In this document: piece after piece, positions 16,606 to 23,790 of the stretch
Position numbering within the stretch: position 1 is the stretch's first letter
How the letters are laid out: every line of letters begins with the position of its first letter
Assembly: GCF_024623455.1 (NCBI RefSeq)
Contig: NZ_JANIPJ010000015.1
Coordinates: forward strand, 144,766-208,765
Direction: 5' to 3'
Length of the DNA: 64,000 nucleotides
From: Paenibacillus soyae
GTDB taxonomy: Bacteria; Bacillota; Bacilli; Paenibacillales; Paenibacillaceae
Notes under the pieces: model-generated
Database searches by the model: none
What the model was told of the DNA's origin: nothing
Seen by the model: only the letters and a program-made list of their open reading frames with translations
Translations under genes and position numbers: made by a program

Positions 16606-18195
16606 CTACAGCTTTCCGAAAAATCGAAGCATCGCTTTGATCATATGCTCTCTGCCGATGGGACCCCAAGGGTCCCATTCTCTGCTGTCCGGGTAATAAA
16701 CCCTGCTCTCCTTCACCGCCCTTAATTGCTGCCATCTCGGATCCGACGCGAACTCTTGTATCGCGGCTTCATGGCTCCAAATGACGAGAATGCGCTCGGG
16801 ATCGAGCTCGACCAGCCTGTCGAAGGCATTGTCCAAATACGTGCCATGCGTAATGCGGTCGTCCGGCTTGAACCGGAGCCGATTATAGAACAGCTCCGTG
16901 AACGTATGCTCCTTGACCCCGTATATCCGGCAATTGCCGGGCAGCAGGCGGATAATGGTCCATTTGCCGTGCTTCACGTACGGCTCCAGCTTGCGGCGGG
17001 CGTCCTGCTCGAGCTGGGACATGGAACGGATAACCCGTTCCGCTTCGGCGCTTCTGCCGACCTTGGAGGCAACCGTGCGGAAATACTGCTCCCAGCTGGC
17101 GGAATGGTCGATGAAGATGGCGCCGCCCTCCTCGCCCCAATGCTTGTCGGCGAGGTCATGCAGCAGCTTCGTTCGAAGAATGAGATCCGGCGACAGTCTC
17201 ACGACGTCGCTTGATCGGATCGGCCTCTCCGCGTTGAGAGGCACCGTGCCGCTCAGCCGATCTTGCAAATAGCTGGGGAAGCCCGACGGCGTGGCGAAAT
17301 AATTCGGATAGCTTGGCGCGGCAATCGGCAGAATGCCAAGCGCCAGCAAGTGGTCCTGCAGGAAGTAGCTGCTGACGACCGCGATTCGCCGATCGCGCCG
17401 CTTCAGATAGACGGACGGCGAGATCCCTTCCGTCTTCTTGAACACGCGGCTGAAGTACAGCTCGTCCTGGTAGCCGACGCTTACCGCGATATCGCGGAGC
17501 GAGGCGTTGTTGTCGGCCATGAGCTCCTTGGCTCTCAGCATGCGCAGCCTTGTCAGATATCCGCCGGGCGTCAGGCCCGTCAGCCTCTTGAAGGCTCTGC
17601 TGTAGGAGCTCGGGGTCATGCCGGCAAGCTCAGGCAGCTCGCTGATCTGGAGAGGCTTCGCCAGGCGCTGCTCCATATATTCGATAGTCGCCTGGATGGA
17701 GTCGTTCCCGATACGGTCGGGCGCTTGCTGATGAGCATGCAGATGCAGGAGGAGCTCCAGCAGCGCGTGCTGTCTTCGCAAGAGGCCGATTCCGCTTTCT
17801 TCGGCCATCGCTTGACGGAGCTGGGAGAGCAGAGACTCGGTAAGTGCGGGGGCGGCGCGGTGAACCGTTCCATTTCCTAGAATAGCAGCAAGGTTATGAG
17901 GCCCCGCCCCTTTCTCCTGGGTGGTCTGGACGCTGTACGAGATTAAGGTCGCCTTCAAGCTGCCGCCCGGATCGGCCATCAGCTCGAAGCTCTCCTCCCC
18001 CGCGTGAACGAAGAAGAACGCGCCTTCCTTGAGCGCGCTGGATCTTCCGTCCCTCATGAACAGCTTCCCGCTGCCGCCCTGAACGATGCCGATGAGACCG
18101 CTTCCGCTTTCCATCGGTTCCGAGCGGAAGCCTTCTTTATAATGATGAAGACTTAAAGCTATGGGATAGCAGGTAATGTAATCGCTTGTCGACAT
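16606..18195 (-). CDS. Btr-like AraC regulator fused to a siderophore-binding-type domain
   Basis: Protein of 529 residues: an N-terminal cupin-like sensing region (1-150), two AraC helix-turn-helix motifs (about 165-270, with YQDELYFSRVFKKTEGISPSVY) and a C-terminal domain (about 275-525) resembling periplasmic iron-siderophore binding proteins (AVVSSYFLQDHLLALGI, LSPDLILRT, RVYYPD). This is the domain order of Btr of Bacillus subtilis, which binds bacillibactin in the cytosol and activates the siderophore uptake genes. Start: ATG at 18195 after AAGGAAAAGG; upstream codons would overlap the Fur box at 18220-18238. It is divergent from the siderophore uptake genes, its likely target. Confidence 0.87.
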   Translation of the reverse strand: MSTSDYITCYPIALSLHHYKEGFRSEPMESGSGLIGIVQGGSGKLFMRDGRSSALKEGAFFFVHAGEESFELMADPGGSLKATLISYSVQTTQEKGAGPHNLAAILGNGTVHRAAPALTESLLSQLRQAMAEESGIGLLRRQHALLELLLHLHAHQQAPDRIGNDSIQATIEYMEQRLAKPLQISELPELAGMTPSSYSRAFKRLTGLTPGGYLTRLRMLRAKELMADNNASLRDIAVSVGYQDELYFSRVFKKTEGISPSVYLKRRDRRIAVVSSYFLQDHLLALGILPIAAPSYPNYFATPSGFPSYLQDRLSGTVPLNAERPIRSSDVVRLSPDLILRTKLLHDLADKHWGEEGGAIFIDHSASWEQYFRTVASKVGRSAEAERVIRSMSQLEQDARRKLEPYVKHGKWTIIRLLPGNCRIYGVKEHTFTELFYNRLRFKPDDRITHGTYLDNAFDRLVELDPERILVIWSHEAAIQEFASDPRWQQLRAVKESRVYYPDSREWDPWGPIGREHMIKAMLRFFGKL

Positions 18196-18219
18196 GAGCC
18201 TTTTCCTTCGCATTATGAT

Positions 18220-18238
18220 ATTGATAATTATTATCAAT
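18220..18238. promoter_or_regulatory. Fur box upstream of the AraC regulator gene
   Basis: ATTGATAATTATTATCAAT contains a perfect 7-1-7 inverted repeat (TGATAAT-T-ATTATCA), the Bacillus Fur core. It lies 25-43 bases before the AraC regulator start, in the promoter-leader region. The same sequence recurs at 52989-53007. Confidence 0.85.
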
Positions 18239-18359
18239 TAAGATATTAACAATTTCGGAGCTTATAGGCAATAAAGATTTTGCGTCAAAAACCGCGGGGA
18301 GGGAGCACAAACCACCCATGTTGAAAATTTTGTCCATAAAAAAATGACAATAACGTGTA

Positions 18360-18388
18360 TTGGAAACCAAAATACCGATGGTTACAAT
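18360..18388 (+). promoter_or_regulatory. Predicted promoter of the siderophore uptake operon
   Basis: TTGGAA (18360-18365) and TACAAT (18383-18388) are separated by 17 bases, a good sigma-A-type spacing. The Fur box at 18393-18411 begins 5 bases downstream, over the expected transcription start. Confidence 0.5.
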
Positions 18389-18392
18389 AGTT

Positions 18393-18411
18393 GATGAAAA
18401 TGATTATCATT
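18393..18411. promoter_or_regulatory. Fur box upstream of the siderophore uptake operon
   Basis: GATGAAAATGATTATCATT holds TGAAAAT-G-ATTATCA, one mismatch from the perfect 7-1-7 Fur core. It overlaps the presumed transcription start of the operon, a classical repressor position. Confidence 0.8.
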
Positions 18412-18426
18412 CACAAAGGTAAGGGG

Positions 18427-18903
18427 TTGTGGAAAACGGTTCGGTACATATCGCTCCTATTGTTCATCGTATTGCTATTGACCGGCTGCGGAGCTGCCGA
18501 GTCCGGCGGGCAGGAAGAGGCTAGCAAGCATGTCGCGGGGGAAGCCGCGTCGGTCGAATCGGCCGGTGATCCACTTGGCCATATAGAGGCGGCTCCGATC
18601 GACGATCCGGCCGCGGCGGCGGAGGAGATGACCAGCTTGATCAAGACGTTCAAAGCGGCGGTGGAGTCGGACAACCGGGATGACGCCATCGCGCAGGCGG
18701 AACGTATGGCATCGATCTGGAAATCGCTTAGCCAAGGTATGCCGGAAGAGCAGTCGGATCGCTTGAACCAGATGAATGCCGATCTCGGCGGGCTGCTCGA
18801 AGCGGTTCATGCCGAGAGCTGGGACAAAGCTCGGCTGGTCGACCTCGATTATTCGCTTTACCAAGGGTTCCGGGACGTGAAGACGGTTTTGCAAATTTCA
18901 TAA
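18427..18903 (+). CDS. Fur-controlled lipoprotein of unknown function
   Basis: Protein of 158 residues with a lipoprotein signal (hydrophobic run ending LLLTGC about 20 residues in), an acidic Ser/Ala/Gly linker, and a helical domain (about 70-155) with a repeated pattern of Ala/Asp/Asn helices. That pattern reminds me of the extracellular helical regions attached to FTR1-type iron permeases, but the match is weak. I chose the TTG at 18427, behind AAAGGTAAGGGG, because upstream codons from 18391 run through the Fur box and would put a charged extension before the signal peptide. First gene of the iron operon; the next gene starts 18 bases downstream. Confidence 0.65.
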   Translation: MWKTVRYISLLLFIVLLLTGCGAAESGGQEEASKHVAGEAASVESAGDPLGHIEAAPIDDPAAAAEEMTSLIKTFKAAVESDNRDDAIAQAERMASIWKSLSQGMPEEQSDRLNQMNADLGGLLEAVHAESWDKARLVDLDYSLYQGFRDVKTVLQIS

Positions 18904-18921
18904 GGGAAAGGTGAAACAAAC

Positions 18922-20205
18922 ATGTTCTCCAGAAAAAAATGGCTCGTATTCTTACTCTGTATCGCCCTCGTGGCGGCTCTTGCGCCTGCGACCGCGGCAA
19001 CCGCGGCAGCGAAAACGATCAATGTCACGATCGACGGCAAAAAACAAAGCTATTCGGTAGCGCCGCGCGTCGTCAACGGCCGCACGCTGGTGCCGTATCG
19101 CGCGATTGCGGAAGCGCTCGGCGGCACGGTCGCCTATGACGCGAAAGCGAAAAAAGCGACAATCAAAAAAAGCGGCTCGACTGTCGAGCTGACGCAAGGC
19201 AGCCGCACGGCGAAAATCAACGGCAGCGCGGTCACGCTTGACGCGGCTCCGCTTAACGTGAACGGCACGCTGCTCGTTCCTCTTCGTTTCGTGGGCGAAT
19301 CGCTGGGCGTGTGGGTGACTTGGAACGGTTCTTCTTCCACGGCCGCGCTGGAAACAAAACGGTCGTTCAAGCACAAGCTCGGCACAGCGACGCTGAACAA
19401 AGTGCCGAAGCGCGTCGTCGTGCTGTTCAACGGCGGAGTAGACATCTCGGTTCTGCTCAAAGTGAAGCCGGTCGGCGCCGTTGAGTCTTACATTCAACAG
19501 CCATTCTACGAATACATCCGTCCGAACCTGATCGGAACGAAAACGCTGGGCGACGAGACGCAGCCGAACGTGGAAGCGATCGCCTCGCTTAAGCCGGACG
19601 TTATTATCGGAACAATCGAGCGCCACGAAAAAATTTATCCGCAGCTGAACAAGATCGCTCCGACGGTCATTATGAACGATTTGTCCGCATGGCAAGAAAA
19701 CCTGCAAACAATGTCCAAGGTGTTCAACAAAGAAGAGATCGCATCGACGTTCATGGCGGATTGGAAAGCTCAGGTCGCGGATTTCAAGCGCAAGCTGCCT
19801 TCCAGCGTTAAAGGCGCGGCGATCTCCATCATCCGCATCAACCCGAACGGAACGGCGCGCGCGTACAACGCGGGCTTCGCGTACAAAATTTTCAAAGAAT
19901 TGGGCTTCACGACGCCGAAAGCGCAGCTCGCGACAGGCGAAGAGTTTATTACCGTAAGCTCGCAGGAGCAGGTGTCCCTGCTTGACGGCGATTATATCTT
20001 CGATTTCACGACGGACTGGGACGGCGACGGTGCCGTGCTGCAGCACCAGAAGGCATGGACGTCCAGCGCGCTGTGGAAAAACCTGAAGGGCGTTAAAAAC
20101 AACCATTACTACAAAGTCAATTCCGTGACGTGGAACCTGTCGGGCGGAGCGCTCGCGGCGAAGCTGATGCTGGATGACCTGTACTTCTACTTCGACTTGG
20201 AATAA
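18922..20205 (+). CDS. Iron-siderophore substrate-binding protein fused to a stalk domain
   Basis: Protein of 427 residues. A signal peptide with an ordinary AxA-type cleavage region (TAATAAA, about residue 25-30) and no lipobox cysteine is followed by a copper amine oxidase N-terminal-like 'stalk' domain (about 32-150: VVNGRTLVPYRAIAEALGG and LLVPLRFVGESLG are its two repeats), then a class III (FhuD/BtuF/TroA-like) binding domain (about 155-427: PKRVVVLFNGGVDISVLL, VEAIASLKPDVIIG). In Gram-positive bacteria such binding proteins are normally lipoproteins; here the stalk may hold the protein in the wall instead. AAAGG precedes the ATG. Siderophore type unknown; the Btr-like regulator hints at a catecholate. 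Confidence 0.87.
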   Translation: MFSRKKWLVFLLCIALVAALAPATAATAAAKTINVTIDGKKQSYSVAPRVVNGRTLVPYRAIAEALGGTVAYDAKAKKATIKKSGSTVELTQGSRTAKINGSAVTLDAAPLNVNGTLLVPLRFVGESLGVWVTWNGSSSTAALETKRSFKHKLGTATLNKVPKRVVVLFNGGVDISVLLKVKPVGAVESYIQQPFYEYIRPNLIGTKTLGDETQPNVEAIASLKPDVIIGTIERHEKIYPQLNKIAPTVIMNDLSAWQENLQTMSKVFNKEEIASTFMADWKAQVADFKRKLPSSVKGAAISIIRINPNGTARAYNAGFAYKIFKELGFTTPKAQLATGEEFITVSSQEQVSLLDGDYIFDFTTDWDGDGAVLQHQKAWTSSALWKNLKGVKNNHYYKVNSVTWNLSGGALAAKLMLDDLYFYFDLE

Positions 20206-20236
20206 GGCTAGGACGAAATAAGATGCGCATAGCGGA

Positions 20237-20264
20237 AGAATGAGTCGATTAGGCTCATTCTTTT
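20237..20264 (+). terminator. Intra-operon hairpin/terminator between binding protein and permeases
   Basis: AGAATGAG and CTCATTCTT form an 8-9 bp stem with a 9-base loop followed by TTTT. It sits between the binding protein gene and the first permease gene, where partial termination would give more binding protein than permease. Confidence 0.6.
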
Positions 20265-20302
20265 GCTGCGTATACGAAGCGGGAGAGGAAGCGGGCACGG
20301 GT

Positions 20303-21316
20303 ATGGAGATCAATACGAAAATAAACGTTTACCGGAGCGCGGGACTCCTAGCCAGCGGCGTCTTGCTGCTGGCCAGTATCGTGTCCAGCATATGCTTCGG
20401 CTTTATCGCGATCAGCTGGAAGGACATGCTTGCTTCTTTCACGAGCTATGACGAGACGGTGATGGACCAGGTTATCGTCCGCACGGCCAGGCTGCCGCGG
20501 GCGATGATCGCGGCGGCCGTGGGAGCTTCGCTTGCTTTAGCGGGCGCCGTGCTGCAGAGCGTGACGAGGAATCCGCTCGCTTCGCCCAGCGTGCTGGGCA
20601 TCAATGCCGGAGCTTCGGTCGCGGTCGTGGCGGCGATTACCGTCCTCGGCATTCGCGAATCGGAGGCTCTCATGTGGTTCGCGTTCGGCGGCGCCGCAAT
20701 GGCGGCCGCTATGGTGTACGCGTTGGGTTCGCTTGGCGGTGAAGGCTTATCCCCGCTCAAAATCATTTTGGCGGGCGCCGCGTTAACCGCGCTGTTCTCT
20801 TCGGTGACGCAGGGGATGCTTGCGCATAACGAGAACGGCCTGCAGGAAGTGCTGTTCTGGCTGACGGGGTCCGTAGCAGGCAGAACGACCGAAATGCTGC
20901 TGCCGTCATTGCCTTATATGGCCGTCGGCATTGTATTGGCGCTTGTCTTATCCCGGCATTGGAACGTCATCGCGATGGGCGAGGAATCGGCTAAGGGACT
21001 AGGCCAGCATCTATCCTTCGTGAAAGCGGCGGCCGGCGTCATCGTCATTCTGCTTGCGGGCAGCGCGGTTGCCGTGGCCGGACCGATCGGTCTTGTCGGC
21101 ATTATCGTTCCCCATATCGCGCGGCGCTTCTCGGGCATGGACTATCGATGGCTTCTACCGTTCAGCGCTCTGATCGGGGCGACCTTGCTGGTGCTTGCCG
21201 ATCTGGCGGCCCGATTCATCAACTATCCGATTGAGATTCCCGTAGGCGTGATGACGGCGGCTCTCGGCGCGCCATTCTTCATCTATATTGCCCGGAAGGA
21301 GCGTGCCAAGGAATGA
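20303..21316 (+). CDS. FecCD-family iron-siderophore ABC permease
   Basis: Protein of 337 residues with about nine to ten membrane helices and family blocks RLPRAMIAAAVGASLALAGAVLQ, NPLASPSVLGINAGAS, and GPIGLVGIIVPHIARR, which forms the ATPase contact loop. It pairs with the next gene as a permease heterodimer for siderophore import. Start: ATG at 20303. A longer frame opens at 20240, but that codon lies inside the terminator stem and adds a non-membrane extension. The ribosome site at 20303 is weak. The operon has no ATPase gene. Confidence 0.9.
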   Translation: MEINTKINVYRSAGLLASGVLLLASIVSSICFGFIAISWKDMLASFTSYDETVMDQVIVRTARLPRAMIAAAVGASLALAGAVLQSVTRNPLASPSVLGINAGASVAVVAAITVLGIRESEALMWFAFGGAAMAAAMVYALGSLGGEGLSPLKIILAGAALTALFSSVTQGMLAHNENGLQEVLFWLTGSVAGRTTEMLLPSLPYMAVGIVLALVLSRHWNVIAMGEESAKGLGQHLSFVKAAAGVIVILLAGSAVAVAGPIGLVGIIVPHIARRFSGMDYRWLLPFSALIGATLLVLADLAARFINYPIEIPVGVMTAALGAPFFIYIARKERAKE

Positions 21317-22353
21317 ACGCGTCCAAATTGACGGCTCCGGCCACGGGGCGGCCGGCCAGAGCGCATCGCCCTACGGTTAAGGCGGTTTCCCTACTCTCTG
21401 CCGTATTACTCGTAATGGCTGCCGCTTATTTGATGATGGGGGAGACGATGTATGATCCGGTTACGGCATGGCTTGCTTTATGGGGGAGCGGGACGGAGGA
21501 CGGCACGATGATCGTGCAGTCCCTTCGCGCGCCCCGCTTGGTCGTTGCTTTGTTAGTCGGCGCTTCTCTGGCGTTATCGGGCGCCATCCTGCAGGCAATC
21601 ATCCGAAATCCGCTTGCGGCGCCGGACGTCGTCGGCATAACGGGGGGAGCTTCTTTCGGAGCGGTTATTTTCATTACCGCATTCGCCGGAACGGTCGGCA
21701 TCCGGCTGCTTCCTGTTGCCGCGATTATCGGAGCGGTTTGCGCGGCCGCGCTTGTTTATGTACTTGCGTGGAAGCGCGGAGTCAGCTCGCTTCGCCTCGT
21801 GCTGGTCGGCATCGGCTTGTCTTCGCTGCTGTCGGCGGGCGTTTCGTTCATGCTGGCGTTCAGCCCGGTTTATTCGGCAACCTCCGCCTATATTTGGCTG
21901 ACGGGCACGATCTACGGTTCGTCATGGGAGCATGTGTGGACGCTAATGCCGTGGACCGCCGTCCTCGGCATCGCGGTTTACTTCCATACGCGCACGATAC
22001 AAGCGCAGCTGCTTGGTGACGAGCTGGCCGCCGGTATCGGCTCCGCCGTACAGCGGCATCGGCTGCTTCTTGTGCTGCTCTGCGTGGGCCTCGCCGGCTC
22101 CGCCGTATCGATCGGCGGCGCGATCGGCTTCGTCGGTTTGATCGCGCCGCATGTGGCAAGACGGCTTGTCGGGCCCGTCATGAACCGGGTGCTCCCCGTC
22201 AGCGCGCTGTTCGGCGCGATTGTGGTGGCGGCGGCGGATTTGATCGGCAGAACGGTGTTCCTGCCGCTCGATATTCCCGTCGGCGTCTTCACCTCGGCGA
22301 TCGGAGCGCCGTTCTTCATCTATTTACTGTACCGCTCTCGGAATAGAGGTTAA
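21313..22353 (+). CDS. FecCD-family iron-siderophore ABC permease, second subunit
   Basis: Protein of 346 residues homologous to the preceding permease: RAPRLVVALLVGASLALSGAILQ, NPLAAPDVVGITGGAS, SLRLVLVGIG and GFVGLIAPHVARRL. The ATG overlaps the preceding stop codon (ATGA), so translation is coupled. The operon ends 7 bases later in a large terminator. An ATPase such as a FhuC/YusV-like subunit must come from elsewhere in the genome. Confidence 0.92.
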   Translation: MNASKLTAPATGRPARAHRPTVKAVSLLSAVLLVMAAAYLMMGETMYDPVTAWLALWGSGTEDGTMIVQSLRAPRLVVALLVGASLALSGAILQAIIRNPLAAPDVVGITGGASFGAVIFITAFAGTVGIRLLPVAAIIGAVCAAALVYVLAWKRGVSSLRLVLVGIGLSSLLSAGVSFMLAFSPVYSATSAYIWLTGTIYGSSWEHVWTLMPWTAVLGIAVYFHTRTIQAQLLGDELAAGIGSAVQRHRLLLVLLCVGLAGSAVSIGGAIGFVGLIAPHVARRLVGPVMNRVLPVSALFGAIVVAAADLIGRTVFLPLDIPVGVFTSAIGAPFFIYLLYRSRNRG

Positions 22354-22359
22354 CGCAGA

Positions 22360-22406
22360 GAAGGAGCCGCGATACGGATCGATTACGATCCGTCAGCGGC
22401 TCCTTC
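22360..22406. terminator. Bidirectional terminator after the iron operon
   Basis: GAAGGAGCCGC and GCGGCTCCTTC flank a second inner arm pair (ACGGATCG/CGATCCGT), giving a long two-part hairpin. The stop codon of the minus-strand phosphoesterase (22383-22385) lies in the loop region. Confidence 0.8.
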
Positions 22407-23543
22407 GAATTTGACGTCGATTCGCAGCACTTCCGAGCGGCTGCCGATCCGGATCGGCGGTCCCCAGAAGCCGAAGCCCGACGAGACGATAGCATGCAGG
22501 CCCCCTTTTTTCTTGTAGCCCCAGTCCAGCTCGAACGTTCTTCTTGTGATCAGGTGATTGGGGAACATCTGTCCCCGGTGCGTATGGCCGGACAAGCTGA
22601 GATCGATTCCGCTTGCCTCGGCCGCTGGCAAGTCAGAGGGCTGATGATCCATCATGATAAGAGGAAGCGACGTATCGAGCGGCTGCAGCAGCTCTTTGAT
22701 GCTTTGGCGACCGCCTTGGCCCCCGGCGTTCGCCGCCCGGTCCTTGCGGCCTATGACGATGAAGCTGTCATCGATGACAGCCGCTTCGTCCATGAGCAGC
22801 CTGATGCCGATCGCGTCCAGCGCCGCGCCGAATTCGGGAACCTTGCCGCCGTAATATTCGTGATTGCCGGTAACGGCATATACCCCGAGCGGCGCTTTCA
22901 GCCGTCCGAGCGATTCGGCCATGTTTTTGCGCAGGAAAGGATCGAGAGCGTCATCGAGCAAATCGCCGGGCAGCAGGATGATGTCGGGCTTGATTTCGTT
23001 TATTTTGCCGACCAGCCTGTTCAAATGACCGTTGCCGATGACCGTGCCGAGATGCAGATCCGACGCCATGGCGATCGTCAGGTTCGTTCGTTTGCCCGCG
23101 CGCTTCGGGATGCCGACGCTGTAGCTGCGGATGACGGGCGACCATGCGTTGCGAGAGCCGAGGAGGAGAATGCCGGCAAAGAGCAAGGCCGCGATGCCGC
23201 CGACCGATACAATGGCCGCATCTTGGGAAACTCCAAATCCTATCAATAGCAAGCCTGCAAGATCCGCGAACGGAAGAATTAGAATGCCGTACTGCAGAAT
23301 GGCCAGCCAATACGATCCGAGCAGCTTAAGCGGCTCGGCCAGCGGGTAGAGCGGGGTCGATTGGCCGATTCGGCCCAGTACGTAACCAAGCGCCATTACG
23401 GCGACGATGACGGAATAAACGAGGGGGCTGTCGATCCCCGTCGTACGCGAGAGGAACAGCCAGCCGTTCCAGCCGATATAAGCCGCCAAAGCGCCGTATA
23501 AGGCGAGAAATCCAACAAATACGGGAATAAATCTCAGCTTCAT
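22383..23543 (-). CDS. Membrane-anchored metallophosphoesterase (YkuE/YaeI-like)
   Basis: Protein of 386 residues with about four N-terminal membrane helices (1-135) followed by a calcineurin-like domain with all metal ligands: ASDLHLG, LPGDLLDD, TGNHEYY, MDHQPSD and LSGHTHRGQ. The GNHE is intact here, unlike the enzyme at 9488-10231. Such proteins act on the cytoplasmic or outer face of the membrane; some cleave UDP-diacylglucosamine-like lipids, but substrate is not deducible. I chose the ATG at 23543, with AAGGAG 12 bases upstream; the ATG at 23570 has no site. Confidence 0.85.
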   Translation of the reverse strand: MKLRFIPVFVGFLALYGALAAYIGWNGWLFLSRTTGIDSPLVYSVIVAVMALGYVLGRIGQSTPLYPLAEPLKLLGSYWLAILQYGILILPFADLAGLLLIGFGVSQDAAIVSVGGIAALLFAGILLLGSRNAWSPVIRSYSVGIPKRAGKRTNLTIAMASDLHLGTVIGNGHLNRLVGKINEIKPDIILLPGDLLDDALDPFLRKNMAESLGRLKAPLGVYAVTGNHEYYGGKVPEFGAALDAIGIRLLMDEAAVIDDSFIVIGRKDRAANAGGQGGRQSIKELLQPLDTSLPLIMMDHQPSDLPAAEASGIDLSLSGHTHRGQMFPNHLITRRTFELDWGYKKKGGLHAIVSSGFGFWGPPIRIGSRSEVLRIDVKFEGAADGS

Positions 23544-23790
23544 TGCAGATTCGAGCTCCTTCTGATCCATAGATAAGAATGAATCTACTATAGCATATCA
23601 CCTTCCCCGCGGGCGAACCCCGCTAGATTCGAGGCAAGCTGCCTTCTATGGCAACCTGCACGAGATGAATATACGACGGGGCGCGGCGCGATATGTAAGG
23701 TTTACGAACAATCAATAAGCGCTCGTTGCGGCCTCTCGCCGCTTGTGGTATCTTGTCTCCATACAAGAACGAAAGTGGGAGAGGAACGCG

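Noticed and set aside
18391..18426. Earlier starts of the iron-operon lipoprotein
   Set aside because: They fall within the Fur box and give a long charged leader before the signal peptide; TTG 18427 has the better ribosome site.
20240..20302. Upstream start for the first FecCD permease
   Set aside because: The ATG lies inside the left arm of the terminator hairpin at 20237-20264 and would add a Cys/Glu-rich stretch not seen before FecCD helices.
18952..20313. 453-codon minus-strand frame opposite the siderophore-binding protein
   Set aside because: Arg-rich shadow of a clearly coding plus strand; no start signals.
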